A stretch of DNA of 64,000 bases from Bolinopsis microptera (lineage: Eukaryota; Ctenophora; Tentaculata; Lobata; Bolinopsidae), in NCBI RefSeq assembly GCF_026151205.1, contig NC_087081.1, forward strand, positions 17,151,058 to 17,215,057. Direction: 5' to 3'. The position numbers and the translations under genes are program-made. The notes beneath the pieces are model-generated. The model made no database searches and was not told the origin of the DNA. It worked only from the letters and a program-made list of their open reading frames with translations. Positions 1 through 12,649 of this stretch are shown here, piece after piece (position 1 is the stretch's first letter; each line of letters starts with the position of its first letter).

Positions 1-656
1 TCTTATCCTTGCACATGTTGCATTCTCCACAATCCGGCGTCTTGCATACCTCACATTCATTACACCGTGTCTGCCGTGACTGATGAAATAACGATGTGAG
101 ATTAATACTAAGCGGAGTGTTTCATACCACGCCTTTTTACTGTGTGTTACGCTTTGCTTAAAATGTCAATTTTAACAAGTTGCATGTTTTTTTAGTGGGC
201 AGATTTACAACCAATTAAATTTCCTATCATTTTGCTAGGGCGCATGCCAAAATAGTTGTCGCCCAGGTAAGATGTGGCCTCTTCTATAAACACTTAACCC
301 TTATTGGAGGACATTGGTCAATAAAATAATGATGTTAGGGCTTGGGGGCCACAAATCTTGTACAACGTCTCCAATCTTTAGTCTCTAATCAACTCCCTGG
401 ACCCTAACTCCCTGCCTAATTATTTCAACACCCAATAAAACTTGTTACCCCCCTTCAGGTTCCTTTACTTTCGTTTGGATATATCGCAACGAAATTTGGA
501 AAGTTCACTAGTATAGTGTTACCTTCGGCAGGATATCACTGTCGCAGTTAAAATAGTGCTAAAGTATAAACTCGATCCCTCCAAATCATCAGACTGCAAC
601 GAAATTTTCAAATAAATGGCAATCAAGTGACAGAAGCAATTACCACTTACCAGAGA
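1..656. other. Leading stretch with no recognised gene
   Basis: AT-rich unique-looking sequence before the 24-bp minisatellite. No convincing exon, RNA gene or transposon end was found in either strand. Confidence 0.5.
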
Positions 657-2300
657 ATACACTTAAACCTAATTAACGTAATACACTTAAACTTAACTAA
701 CGTAATACACTTAAACTTAACTAACGTAATACACTTAAACTTAACTAACGTAATACACTTAAACTTAACTAACGTAATAAACTTAAACTTAACTAACGTA
801 ATAAACTTAAACCTAACTAACGTAATACACTTAAACTTAACTAACGTAATAAACTTAAACTTAACTAACGTAATACACTTAAACTTAACTAACGTAATAC
901 ACTTAAACTTAACTAACGTAATACACTTAAACTTAACTAACGTAATACACTTAAACTTAACTAACGTAATACACTTAAACCTAACTAACATAATACACTT
1001 AAACTTAACTAACGTAATACACTTAAACTTAATTAACGTAATACACTTAAACTTAACTAACGTAATACACTTAAACTTAACTAACGTAATAAACTTAAAC
1101 TTAACTAACGTAATACACTTAAACTTAACTAACGTAATAAACTTAAACTTAACTAACGTAATACACTTAAACTTAACTAACGTAATACACTTAAACTTAA
1201 CTAACGTAATACACTTAAACTTAACTAACGTAATACACTTAAACTTAACTAACGTAATACACTTAAACCTAACTAACGTAATACACTTAAACTTAACTAA
1301 CGTAATACACTTAAACTTAATTAACGTAATACACTTAAACTTAACTAACGTAATACACTTAAACTTAATTAACGTAATAAACTTAAACTTAACTAACGTA
1401 ATAAACTTAAACTTAACTAACGTAATACACTTAAACTTAACTAACGTAATAAACTTAAACTTAACTAACGTAATAAACTTAAACTTAACTAACGTAATAC
1501 ACTTAAACTTAACTAACGTAATAAACTTAAACTTAACTAACGTAATAAACTTAAACTTAAATAACGTAATAAACTTAAACTTAACTAACGTAATACACTT
1601 AAACTTAACTAACGTAATACACTTAAACTTAATTAACGTAATAAACTTAAACTTAACTAACGTAATAAACTTAAACTTAACTAACGTAATACACTTAAAC
1701 TTAACTAACGTAATACACTTAAACTTAACTAACGTAATACACTTAAACTTAAATAACGTAATGCACTTAAACTTAATTAACGTAATACACTTAAACTTAA
1801 CTAACGTAATACACTTAAACTTAACTAACGTAATACACTTAAACTTAACTAACGTAATACAATTAAACTTAACTAACGTAATACACTTAAACTTAACTAA
1901 CGTAATACACTTAAACTTAACTAACGTAATAAACTTAAACTTAACTAACGTAATACACTTAAACTTAATTAACGTAATACACTTAAACTTAACTAACGTA
2001 ATACACTTAAACTTAACTAACGTAATACACTTAAACTTAACTAACGTAATAAACTTAAACCTAACTAACGTAATACACTTAAACTTAACTAACGTAATAC
2101 ACTTAAACTTAACTAACGTAATACACTTAAACTTAACTAATGTAATAAACTTAAACCTAACTAACGTAATACACTTAAACTTAACTAACGTAATACACTT
2201 AAACTTAACTAACGTAATACACTTAAACTTAACTAATGTAATAAACTTAAACTTAACTAACGTAATAAACTTAAACCTAACTAACGTAATACACTTAAAC
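657..2300 (+). repeat. 24-bp minisatellite, about 68 units
   Basis: Tandem repeat of a 24-bp unit (ACTTAAACTTAACTAACG followed by TAATAC). The first full unit starts at 661 and the last partial unit at 2293, a distance of exactly 68 x 24, so no length change has accumulated. Variation is confined to a few positions (TACACT/TAAACT, CTTAA/CCTAA, CTAACG/TTAACG). The unit length is a multiple of three and lacks stops in one frame on each strand, so about 600-codon and 580-codon open frames appear on opposite strands. These are products of the repeat, not genes. Confidence 0.97.
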
Positions 2301-2393
2301 ATATCGGAACGGAATGTTGTGCTCCAACTTCCTATAAACTTCTTAAAGCACACTCCACAATTAGTAACAAGGATGATGTCAGTATTTAGCAAA

Positions 2394-2431
2394 TACTACT
2401 ACTACTACTACATAGTAGTAGTAGTAGTAGT
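2394..2431. repeat. ACT/AGT trinucleotide palindrome
   Basis: A run of ACT repeats is followed, after a short CATAGT centre, by a run of AGT repeats, forming a near-perfect inverted repeat capable of a hairpin. It lies about 95 bp beyond the 24-bp minisatellite. Confidence 0.85.
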
Positions 2432-3247
2432 TCCCTGACTCAGACCGGGTAGCTGAGTGTTATGATCCAATTAGACCTCCTCTATATTTCAGATCAAACT
2501 GCCGCTATAATAATTTTTTTTCCCTACTCTTGCCGAAGGCAAAAAGATCGTAGGGAATAAGTAATCGGGTTTGGATATATGAGGTGGCCCGACGGCGCTA
2601 CGATGATGACAAAAGTCTGCTCCTTTGCAATATAGACCACTCCCCTATAAAGCTATAATTATGTGTATAAAAGGAACCTATTTTGCGCGCGCGACGCCAG
2701 TTATGTGTTAATTAATTACAGGCATAGCAACCAGTTTTAGGTGCTTGACGACTGTTACACAGGTTTCCATCGGGTTACAATTTACTCTAATTCATTAATA
2801 TAGCATATAAGTCATCTGAGCGGATCAATTATCAATATAAGTGTTATTTTGTTGAAACAAGCTGAATAAATTACCGAGTGATGAAATTCAGCAAGTCAAA
2901 ACAAATTGAATTATTATATCAGCTGATAAACTCGTGGCCGATTATTTAACAGTTGATCGACACTGAATGGTAAAAAGCGATTACATATTTAAGAACAGAT
3001 GTTACTTTACATGTTAGTTGTTACTTTATTTCTGCACGCCTAATATAATGAAAGCGATTATCACTTGCGCCAAACACCACTCTGGGATACAATAAAGTAG
3101 AACAATTACATTGTAGGCAGTAGGTAACTTTGATCGTGCGTGGTGTTACCGCGGTGAAATTCTTGTTAAAAGCAGGCCACCAATTGATCTACTTACTGTA
3201 GGTTCAAAAGACTTTGTTGGTCCGTCAGCGTTTTGCTGATACTATAC
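2432..3247. other. Intergenic stretch, nothing recognised
   Basis: No gene or element was recognised. The final seven bases (ACTATAC, 3241-3247) match a sequence at 3326-3332 and may be the left target duplication of the next element. Confidence 0.4.
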
Positions 3248-3324
3248 GGGGGGGGGGGGTCAGGTACTAAGTGCCGTACGTCACGTACAGTTCTGAGCAT
3301 ATGATCCCCCCCCCCCCCCCCCCC
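3248..3324. mobile_element. Short element ending in G-run and C-run
   Basis: A 12-nt G run (3248-3259) opens and a 19-nt C run (3306-3324) closes a 77-bp segment. It is flanked by ACTATAC on the left (3241-3247) and, after one extra G, ACTATAC on the right (3326-3332). This looks like a tiny insertion with a 7-bp target duplication, resembling the clearer element at 55777-56446. The inserted sequence itself has no other recognisable feature. Confidence 0.45.
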
Positions 3325-3576
3325 GACTATACCGAAACAGCCAGCCCCATAACACAGGTTCAGGGCCAAAACCGCTATCATTCTGATTAGTTATTGTAAT
3401 AATACAGGCCCCCCTGTATGTAAGGTAAGGAGGGCCAGGGGTGACAGATCATGAATTTGGATAATTCAATTTGGATAATTTCATTTTACGTATAAATAAT
3501 CTCCGAACGCTGAATGAATTACCATTTACCAATGTGACCAGTTAGTAGAACAGGATGACTACAAACCATCCCCTGA

Positions 3577-3840
3577 TATAGCAAGTGATATAGCAAGTGA
3601 TATAGCAAGTGATATAGCAAGTGATATAGCAAGTGATATAGCAAGTGATATAGCAAGTGATATAGCAAGTGATATAGCACATGTGATATTAGCACGTGAT
3701 ATTAGCACGTGATATTAGCACGTGATATTAGCACGTGAATTAGCACGTGATATTAGCACGTGATATTAGCACGTGATATTAGCACGTGATATTAGCACGT
3801 GATATTGCCACGTGATATAGCACGTGATATAGCATAATAG
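3577..3840. repeat. 12-bp then 13-bp tandem repeat
   Basis: About eight copies of GATATAGCAAGT are followed directly by about ten copies of a related 13-bp unit, GTGATATTAGCAC. The second unit looks derived from the first by a one-base gain, showing a change of repeat register within one array. Confidence 0.9.
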
Positions 3841-4101
3841 CACGTGACTTATAGTCGCTGACTAGTGATCAGGATATTTAAATATATGATAATTCATTAG
3901 ATTTCATTTAAAATCCTAGTGCCCGTTACACTAATGTAGTTACATATCTTTCTGTTCGTTTTGGTTTATAGCTCTCTCTTTAGTTTAGTTTACTTAGATC
4001 AGTAAACTAATGTTCCTACCCAAATAATCGCTCTATACTATACTGTAGGCACATTTTCTACGAAGTTCCATTCTTTTTCTTGATAATTTAATTTTCCTAC
4101 A

Positions 4102-5201
4102 AAGCAGTCATCACTTGCTTCAGATTCGTAGATTATTTGTAGTAATTTAGGTTACGAACAACAAAAACAAAAGTAATAATGACGTTAAAAAAGGGTAAGA
4201 AACAAAATGATTAACAATCCAATTACTACAAAATACACTTCCTAATTACTCTGACTTATAACGCCCTACATCTACTGTAAAACACACGTCCTTGCTCTAC
4301 CCTTACCTATCACGGTTAATCCTCGTTAACCGTCTCTAACGGAGTCTTACCCTTAAACTACACTTACATAACACTTTCATCCCTCGCTGACCGTCCTTAT
4401 ATCAGGCCCAAATCCACTATAATTCATTCTCGCTCTACCTGAGCCCGATTGTTGTTGACACGAACCCACTCGTGTTGGATTAACCCGTGTTAACCCTGGC
4501 TACAACACAGCCTATTCCTGCTCCCCTGAGTTAACCATTGTTGACTCTCTCTACGCTTAAGCCAGACTGCTCATGTCCTCCGCACAGTTCCACTAACTAC
4601 AGACCACGATAATGCTCTCTCCAGGACCCTAACGTAACAGGTCCTGGCTCCAAAGTAACCTATATCAATGGCCCTCGAATCGGGCAAACTCTATCTCTCT
4701 TCTGACCTTTCCACCGGACCTTATATAATGTCCTGTCCGTGGTTTTTCACCCGACCTCTCTAACCAGACTCACGTGCCCCTGCTCACACCTTTGGCAGCT
4801 GGTCTTATCTCCCACTAAAGCTTCATTGTCCCGAGTCCAGGTGTTACGACTATTCATCTTTTTACCAAAGCTTCCTGTCTGATGACCTCTGAATCCATAG
4901 TTTGTTTAGAACTCACATCTATCTTTGACTCTCTATCTACACAAAGGCTTTACGTCTGAGTTCTCCTAGAACCATTGTCTCTCCTCCAGAGTGACATGTT
5001 TCTCGTCCGTCCAGGTGAGGTCCAACCCACAATCTCCATTGTATTCTCTTTCTCTAACTTTCCCTAACCACAGACCAGAACTGGATGTTCCACTTCCACT
5101 GCCTTATTACACAATACTGCCTTATTACACAATACTTGCCTTATTACACAATACTATCTAAAATCTATCAAATAATATAGATCAAATAATCACGGCTTAC
5201 A
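4102..5201. repeat. 1.1-kb direct duplication, left copy
   Basis: This block and 9524-10623 are nearly identical 1100-bp direct repeats, differing by isolated substitutions and single-base indels (for example near 4380 and 4700). Shared sequence starts AAGCAGTCATCACTTGC and ends CACGGCTTACA. The copies flank 4.3 kb of simple-sequence DNA. They lack TG...CA ends, an evident primer binding site and a target duplication, so they are described as a duplication and not as LTRs. Confidence 0.9.
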
Positions 5202-5416
5202 CAACTTTACAAAATATGATCTTTTTTAGAACTTTACTATAATATGTAGTATAATAATTTAATAGAACATCTCGTACTACAGACTATATTCCATATCAGC
5301 TTCTATTCGCTCAATATTCACGGCTAACACAACTTTACAAAATCTGTGCTTTTTTTAGAACTTTACTATAATAGTGCATATAATAACTTTATAGAAAATC
5401 TCGTACTACAGACTAT
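5190..5416. repeat. Imperfect tandem duplication, about 130 bp period
   Basis: The segment from CACGGCTTACACAAC through TCTCGTACTACAGACTA is repeated about 130 bp later with substitutions (CACGGCTAACACAAC ... TCTCGTACTACAGACTATC). The start overlaps the end of the 1.1-kb duplicated block. Confidence 0.75.
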
Positions 5417-6239
5417 CGTTTCAAGACTATCTTCAACTCACTTTTCAAAATTCTTACTCTACCAAACTCATTACTCTGTCCCAGAACCAAATAAAATTGT
5501 TCCTTTTTGAACACCATGACGGGCCATCTATTCACTGTTCATCTTCATATTATGTTCTATTGTCTATATAAGTATAATGCTTGACTCACTTACTTCACTC
5601 CGTCTTAATTATGTCTGACTCTGTACAACATGGCGAAATCAGTTCTTCTGACGATCCCCCTGCTCCTCCTCCTCGTGTCACTTTGTACTTTATGTCGGGT
5701 ACTTTTCCCCACTCCACCTGTTGCCCCGACAGCTCCGACTCCGACTCCAAGTCTCCTATCCAAAATGATATGGTGAGCAGCTCCTCTCCGGATGATTAGA
5801 TTCGCTCCCTATCTTCATTTCCAGGTATGTATTGATCAGCTTTTCTCCACCGCCCCTGGGGGATGATAATCCCCCATAGTTATTCAATCCAGTCTAAGTT
5901 TACTTTATAAATTCATTACTCTTCCAAATCTATCAAATCCTTTCGTTTTTAGGTTGGAAGAATAGCGTAAAACCTTTTGGATTCAACTGCTCCTACTAGA
6001 ATGTATTTACAACCTGGTAAGTCTCCAAGTCTCCGAGTCTCCTCCCAACATCGTTCTATTGTTTCTTTTACTGTGTATCTCTCTTGTTCCACTGGTGTTC
6101 CTCTTAATTATCAACCTCTCTGCGTCTCTCTCTTCTTCTCACACCATGTCTCCGTCTTCCGCTCGTTTTCCAACATTTTGGACAGTTCCCTGTATTATCG
6201 TACTGTCCGTCCCTCCAGCTTTCCATATCTGTGTCTTCT

Positions 6240-7080
6240 TCTAATGTTTCACGTGTCTCCTTCTAATGTTTCACGTGTCTCTTTCCAATGTCTCCATGTA
6301 TCTTCTTCCAATGTCTCCATGTTTCTTCTTCCAAAGTGCTCTCGATTCTCCTTCACAGGTCTCCACGTGTCTCCTTTCATATGTCTCTTCCCAATGCCAT
6401 GTGTCTTTGTCCAATGTCTCCATGTGTCTTCTTCCAATGTGCTCACGTGTCCCTTCACAATTCTCCACGTGTCTCATCCAAATGTTTCCATATGTCTCTT
6501 TCCAATGTCTCCATGTGTTTTCTTCCAATTTGCTCACGTGTCTCCTTCACAGGTCTCCACGTGTCTCCTTCTTTTGGACTCTTCCCTGTTTGCTCTTTCA
6601 CGTCTTTTTCTTGTCTCTTTCTGCAGGTCCGCATTATTTCTATTGTTGGAAACTCTCATTCTTCATGCCTGGGTCTTCTATCCGTCTTCCCTTTTCATTC
6701 ACTTCTTCTTTAAGTTTCGTTTCCCTTTTAGTTCCCGTTTTCTTCTTTTTCGACCATCCTCTCCAAGCTATCTATCTCCGTTTCTCCTTCTCTATTTTTT
6801 CCGATCCATGCTTCCATGTGACCTCCAATCCATCTGTCATCCAATCTGTCTTCGATCTATACTTCCATGCGATCTCCAATCCATGTGTCCTCCAATCTGT
6901 CTCCGATCCAATCTGTCTTCGATCCATTTTTCTATGTGACCTCCAGTCCATCTGTCAGCCAATCTGTCTCTCCGATCCAATGCCTCCGATCCAATGTCTC
7001 CTTGTGTCTCCTCCAAAAGTTTCTCCTTCTAGATTTACCCTGAAAATAATGGTTAATGCTTTGTCACCACTCGCCATGTT
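6240..7080. repeat. Degenerate pyrimidine-rich repeats
   Basis: The plus strand is C/T-rich with many degraded copies of GTGTCTCCTTC, CCAATGTCTCCATG and GATCCAATCTGTC. Long overlapping open frames exist on both strands (for example 5977-6939), but their proteins are low-complexity Ser/Phe/Leu repeats with no domain. I treat the region as decayed satellite DNA and not as a gene. Confidence 0.7.
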
Positions 7081-7279
7081 CCAATAGTATTTCCAATATT
7101 TGCCACTAGTATTGCCACTGCAATGCCAATATCTCCAAATTGATTTACGTGTCTCCTTCCAAGTTCCAATATCAGTACTCACCACGGTCCAACAGCACCT
7201 TTATAATTACCACTAGTATCGCCACCGCAATATCTCCTAGTGCCTCGATGTGTATATTTCTAATACCACTCTCACCCGT

Positions 7280-7845
7280 CACCAATCACCATGTTCCAAT
7301 AGTATTTCCACTATTTATCAGCTCTTACCATGCTCCAATAGTAATTCCACTATTTATCACCTGTCACCATGCTCCAATAGTAATTCCACTATTGTCACCT
7401 CTCACCATGCTCCAATAGTAATTCCACCATTCATCACCTCTCACCATGCTCCAATAGTAATTCCACTATTGTCACCTCTCGTCATGCTCCAATAGTAATT
7501 CCACTATTGTCACCTCTCACCATACTCCAATAGTAATTCCACTATTCATCACCTCTCACCATGCTCCAATAGTAATTCCACTATTTATCCTCTCTCACCA
7601 TGCTCCAATAGTAATTCCACTATTGTCACCTCTCGTCATGCTCCAATAGTAATTCCACTATTGTCACCTCTCGTCATGCTCCAATAGTAATTCCACTATT
7701 GTCACCTCTCACCATACTCCAATAGTAATTCCACTATTGTCACCTCTCGTCATGCTCCAATAGTAATTCCACTATTGTCACCTCTCACCATGCTCCAATA
7801 GTAATTCCACCATTCATCACCTCTCACCATGCTCCAATAGTAATT
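7280..7845. repeat. About 38-bp minisatellite
   Basis: Tandem copies carry CCATGCTCCAATAGTAATTC and then CACTATTGTCACCTCTC. Unit length varies slightly, with TTATCACC or TTCATCACC variants. The next array shares the CTCCAATAGTAATTCCACT core, so one seems to have grown from the other. Confidence 0.88.
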
Positions 7846-8245
7846 CACTAGTCACTGCTAGTATCACCACCTCCAATAGTAATAACACTAGTCACCACTA
7901 GTACCACCACCTCCAATAGTAATTCCACTAGTCACCACTAGTACCACCACCTCCAATAGTAATTCCACTAGTCACCACTAGTACCACCACCTCCAATAGT
8001 AATTCCACTAGTCAACACTAGTACCACCACCTCCAATAGTAATTCCACTAGTCACCACTAGTACCACCACCTCCAATAGTAATTCCACTAGTCACCACTA
8101 GTACCACCACCTCCAATAGTAATTCCACTAGTCACCACTAGTACCACCGCCTCCAATAGTAATTCCACTAGTCACCACTGTACCACCACCTCCAATAGTA
8201 ATTCCACTAGTCACCACTAGTACCACCACCTCCAATAGTAATTTT
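7846..8245. repeat. 40-bp minisatellite
   Basis: About nine to ten copies of a 40-bp unit with CCACTAGTCACCACTAGTAC followed by CACCACCTCCAATAGTAATT. It is contiguous with, and related to, the preceding array. Confidence 0.92.
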
Positions 8246-9523
8246 ACTAGTATTGCCACCACCATGTCTCCGAGTGGATCCATATGTAAAACGAACAAAA
8301 CAAGCAAACGACCGAACAACCCCTACTTCGTATAATAGAGGAAACTGAATACTTTATAAAACTCGCAAACTATAACTGAACATTTAACGATAGCCACTCT
8401 ATATGAAACTTAGATCATGGCTCAGCCCCAGGTGCTCTTTCATAATAAACACACGGCTCAGACGTAACACGATATTATACTTCAACTAATATAAATGTTT
8501 CAAGTGCACACCAATACAACCATAGCTTTCTATCCTGCACTTCACTCACTCAATACAATACGCACCTGTCCGTTACATTTCTCAGCCCTGTATTTCTCGG
8601 CTTTTACTCTCATTATTAAACCAGTGTCTCACACAGTAACATCTTGACTTTAATTACAAAACTGCTTTCGTATCATCCTATTCGAATATTCGACCTACTA
8701 ATTCATCACATTCTTCACATAAAAAGCAGTAATATAACTATAACTAGTTTCTTTCATCATAGAAAATACCATACCCTGGCACCCCCCAAAACATAAAACG
8801 CACTCAAAACGTACCACGTTTTCAAACCAATTCACTAGTGACGTCACATCTCTCCGAATAACCTCCCTCTCCCTATCCAATGCTAGCATCACCCGGGTCT
8901 CATTTATATAAATTTCATATCTCTTCCCATACCTCTGTCACCCACTCCAAACTCCCCCTCTCCAAACTCCCCCTCTCGCTATCTTCCATAATATAAACAT
9001 TCGTAGCGCTACAAAAAGAAAACAAGTCTGACACACAACAGAACGATTCAGCAGGCAGCCACTCCCACTGAGGCTCTGGTGGCTGAAAGTATGTCAAGTC
9101 TGCCGTCTTAAATCTTAAAATAAGAAACAGTAAACCATAAACTGCTCACGTACCCCCCTCGGTAATAATCATAACACTCTCTCGATACAATCCCTCAACG
9201 GACTGACATTTATTCCTCAAAATATCTCCTCAGCCCCTCCTAACCTGTGCCCCTCCGGTATCTAACCTCCCTTCCCCTCCATGATGAAAGAAACCCAAAA
9301 ATATCATTTAAACTTCACACTTAACCGTGCCTTCATTTACTGCTCTTGCACTGCACTAATCTGACACTAATCTGACTGGCAACACTGTTACAACATAACG
9401 TAACTATACTCCTCACACCTGTCAATTCACTCTTGAATAATAAGTAATCTCCTCCCTACCTTAATTAAACTACAAACAATCTATCCTATAATAAAATAGG
9501 ATCCTACCGTTCGCGCCATTTGT
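8246..9523. other. Gene-free stretch between satellites and duplication
   Basis: AT-rich sequence with short open frames only. No splice-consistent exon and no domain was recognised. Confidence 0.4.
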
Positions 9524-10623
9524 AAGCAGTCATCACTTGCTTCAGATTCGTAGATTATTTGTAGTAATTTAGGTTACGAACAACAAAAACAAAAGTAATA
9601 ATGACGTTAAAAAAGGGTAAGAAACAAAATGATTAACAATCCAATTACTACAAAATACACTTCCTAATTACTCTGACTTATAACGCCCTACATCTACTGT
9701 AAAACACACGTCCTTGCTCTACCCTTACCTATCACGGTTAATCCTCGTTAACCGTCTCTAACGGAGTCTTACCCTTAAACTACACTTACATAACACTTTC
9801 ATCCTCGCTGACCGTCCTTATATCAGGCCCAAATCCACTATAATTCATTCTCGCTCTACCTGAGCCCGATTGTTGTTGACACGAACCCACTCGTGTTGGA
9901 TTAACCCGTGTTAACCCTGGCTACAACACAGCCTATTCCTGCTCCCCTGAGTTAACCATTGTTGACTCTCTCTACGCTTAAGCCAGACTGCTCATGTCCT
10001 CCGCACAGTTCCACTAACTACAGACCACGATAATGCTCTCTCCAGGACCCTAACGTAACAGGTCCTGGCTCCAAAGTAACCTATATCAATGGCCCTCGAA
10101 TCGGGCAAACTCTATCTCTTCTTCTGACCTTTCCACCGGACCTTATATAATGTCCTGTCCGTGGTTTTTCACCCGACCTCTCTAACCAGACTCACGTGCC
10201 CCTGCTCACACCTTTGGCAGCTGGTCTTATCTCCCACTAAAGCTTCATTGTCCCGAGTCCAGGTGTTACGACTATTCATCTTTTTACCAAAGCTTCCTGT
10301 CTGATGACCTCTGAATCCATAGTTTGTTTAGAACTCACATCTATCTTTGACTCTCTATCTACACAAAGGCTTTACGTCTGAATTCTCCTAGAACCATTGT
10401 CTCTCCTCCAGAGTGACATGTTTCTCGTCCGTCCAGGTGAGGTCCAACCCACAATCTCCATTGTATTCTCTTTCTCTAACTTTCCCTAACCACAGACCAG
10501 AACTGGATGTTCCACTTCCACTGCCTTATTACACAATACTGCCTTATTACACAATACTTGCCTTATTACACAATACTATCTAAAATCTATCAAATAATAT
10601 AGATCAAATAATCACGGCTTACA
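9524..10623. repeat. 1.1-kb direct duplication, right copy
   Basis: Direct repeat of 4102-5201 with the same ends and the same net length. The high identity implies a recent duplication or continuing gene conversion. Confidence 0.9.
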
Positions 10624-11711
10624 TCAGGTTTAAGGTTTTTTGAACGACTGATTTCATCACAACTGAACAATGCAAATGGTGAGTGAAAGGAGAATTAATT
10701 GTTGATTTAGCAGCAATAGTATTATACAGACAGATCCATCTGAAAAAAATCGATTTACCGGCACACGAAGCTGATTATCCGGCTTTCTAAGGATTTTTGA
10801 CGTTTTTGAGTTCCATTCGTTGACCAACGGCAACTTTTCCAAACTTTTCCACGTCTTACGGCCACTTTTTCCACTTTTGCCACTTTTTACCACCTTTCTT
10901 GTTTGTCGAATATCTTTAGGTGTGAACATCGTAGAAAGTTACAGATTAATCGAGATTCGAGGGTGTTTATCTTACGTATCAACGAAAAAAACTTTTGTAT
11001 GAAAAAATTTTCCACCTAATCGGGCAATCATATAATTGGATAATTATTAATTAGCTAAATACTTAAAATCATAAAATGATTGGAATCGCTTGAAACACGG
11101 AGAAAAATTTCAACAATTTTTCACTTACATCTTTTTTTGAGACTTGAAAAATTTCTAAAATTCGGAAAAAAAAGTTCGCCAAAAGTGATAAAATTGCATG
11201 AAACGTGCTTTTCAGGAACACTTTGAAAATTTTTCGTGTCGGGAATAATAATGTTTGTTTGTTTGAAAACCAGTTTTTGCTGGTACCCATAAGGGCTTTG
11301 GAACCAATATATAATAAATTGTATGAATAAATCAAATCCCCGTGGGGTACGCGACATTCAAGATCTAGTTGCAAGCACATGTTATAAAACATTGTAAAAT
11401 AGCCTCAAGACCAGAACTGCATATTGCTTGGGCTTCCAGCCCAGTTTGCTCAACAGTTCGTGGCCTACTTACCTAACTTAAAACCTTAGTGCAATGCTTG
11501 CAACAACTAAAATCCTATTCTATAACTAAGTTACCCTATTACGTATAATCTAGAAGAGTGATGCAAAAAGTCAACTGATAACGCAACACAGTCTAATCAT
11601 ACTCTTATCAGTAGTTCCTCTAACCTCTGTTCTCAGTTATACAAAAAGTTTTAACTCCATGAAATTAACGTCACACACATACACAAATGCTTGACTTTCT
11701 CAAATAATTAG
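10624..11711. other. Intergenic stretch, nothing recognised
   Basis: Short open frames on both strands (longest about 107 codons, minus strand 11069-11392) are Lys/Phe-rich and match no family I know. No RNA gene was seen. Confidence 0.4.
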
Positions 11712-12587
11712 TCACTCAGCGACACAAACTTTGTTGTTTTTTATGTAATATTTCTTGCTCGGGTCCTTCTTGATTCCCTCTTTCATTTCCTGTACGAGCT
11801 TTTGGCGAGAGATTCGCTCATCCTGCGACCTGTCTGGAGATAAGTAGAGTTTGTTGTAGTTGAAATTGTAGTCTGCCACATCAACCGATTTCAAGACTTT
11901 TGCTCTGCTCAGAAATTCACGTACAATTTCAGGATCTCGCAAAGTAACTTTTATCGGCCGTGATCGAGGGCTGTCAGACTTCTTTACTCCCACTCTCTCA
12001 ATGTTTGTTATAGTCGGCCTTCCAATGAACTTCATAAAACCCCAAATATCACCCACGAGATCCCGTTCGTTCATTTCTTGCTCTTCACATTCGAGCTGTT
12101 CTGGGGCCCCGAAGATGATAAAGTTTTTCGACCGATCATCTTCTGTAATCGCCGATTTCACAGCCATTTTGATTTTAGCTGGAGAGATATCAGAAGCTAC
12201 GCTGTTATTCTTCACAACATCTGTAAACAGTTTCATTTCTGTTTTCACTGTCTCCTTCACTGAAGCTAGTTTACCAGATTTGCATTGGATGAGCTCGTTC
12301 TGAGTTTTTATCTGTTCTGATTTCTGTTGGTCAAGCGTCTCTGCTGCTGATCTCAAAACATTTCTCGATTTACATATCATAGACCCCATCTTCAAAACTA
12401 TTTCGGTTATTACATCCTTTGTAACGCCTTTTGGCTTGAACAAGTCATGAGTGAGGTCCTCTAGTTTCCTGCAATTAAGATTCGCTAAAACCGAGTCTGA
12501 TAAGTCCTCAATCTGTTTCTCCAGTTCGTGAAGTGTACTGACCGAAAATTCCATATTGTGTATACTTCGTGTATAGCAAAGCTGCAC
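11712..12587 (-). CDS. LINE ORF1-type protein, intact frame
   Basis: This 291-codon minus-strand frame encodes a protein with an N-terminal helical, coiled-coil-prone half (about residues 15-110, rich in Lys, Glu, Gln and Leu). It is followed by a segment typical of RRM-like retrotransposon ORF1 proteins: DDRSKNFIIFGAPE near residue 150, then IERVGVKK, a KVTLRD strand and a basic C-terminus. The same layout and related motifs occur in the damaged copy near 51.4-52.0 kb. Such proteins bind LINE RNA in the cytoplasm as a chaperone. There is no endonuclease/RT frame next to it and no element ends were found, so it is either a 3'-truncated LINE remnant with an undamaged ORF1 or a captured host gene. 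Family assignment is from motif memory only. It starts about 220 bp upstream of, and divergent to, the protease gene. Confidence 0.65.
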   Translation of the reverse strand: MQLCYTRSIHNMEFSVSTLHELEKQIEDLSDSVLANLNCRKLEDLTHDLFKPKGVTKDVITEIVLKMGSMICKSRNVLRSAAETLDQQKSEQIKTQNELIQCKSGKLASVKETVKTEMKLFTDVVKNNSVASDISPAKIKMAVKSAITEDDRSKNFIIFGAPEQLECEEQEMNERDLVGDIWGFMKFIGRPTITNIERVGVKKSDSPRSRPIKVTLRDPEIVREFLSRAKVLKSVDVADYNFNYNKLYLSPDRSQDERISRQKLVQEMKEGIKKDPSKKYYIKNNKVCVAE

Positions 12588-12649
12588 AGTAAAAGGCAGT
12601 GCAATTACCTATTTACTGATAAGAGACAACTGATATCAACTCACAAGCG

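Noticed and set aside
627-2438. 603-codon plus-strand and 581-codon minus-strand open frames
   Set aside because: Both are translations of the same 24-bp minisatellite; neither has a domain, splice context or non-repetitive body.
5977-7087. Long Ser/Phe/Leu-rich open frames on both strands
   Set aside because: They overlap in several frames within degenerate pyrimidine-rich repeats and show no conserved motif.
4102-10623. LTR retrotransposon bounded by the 1.1-kb repeats
   Set aside because: Ends are AAGCAG...TTACA, no tRNA primer site or target duplication is visible, and the interior is satellite DNA.
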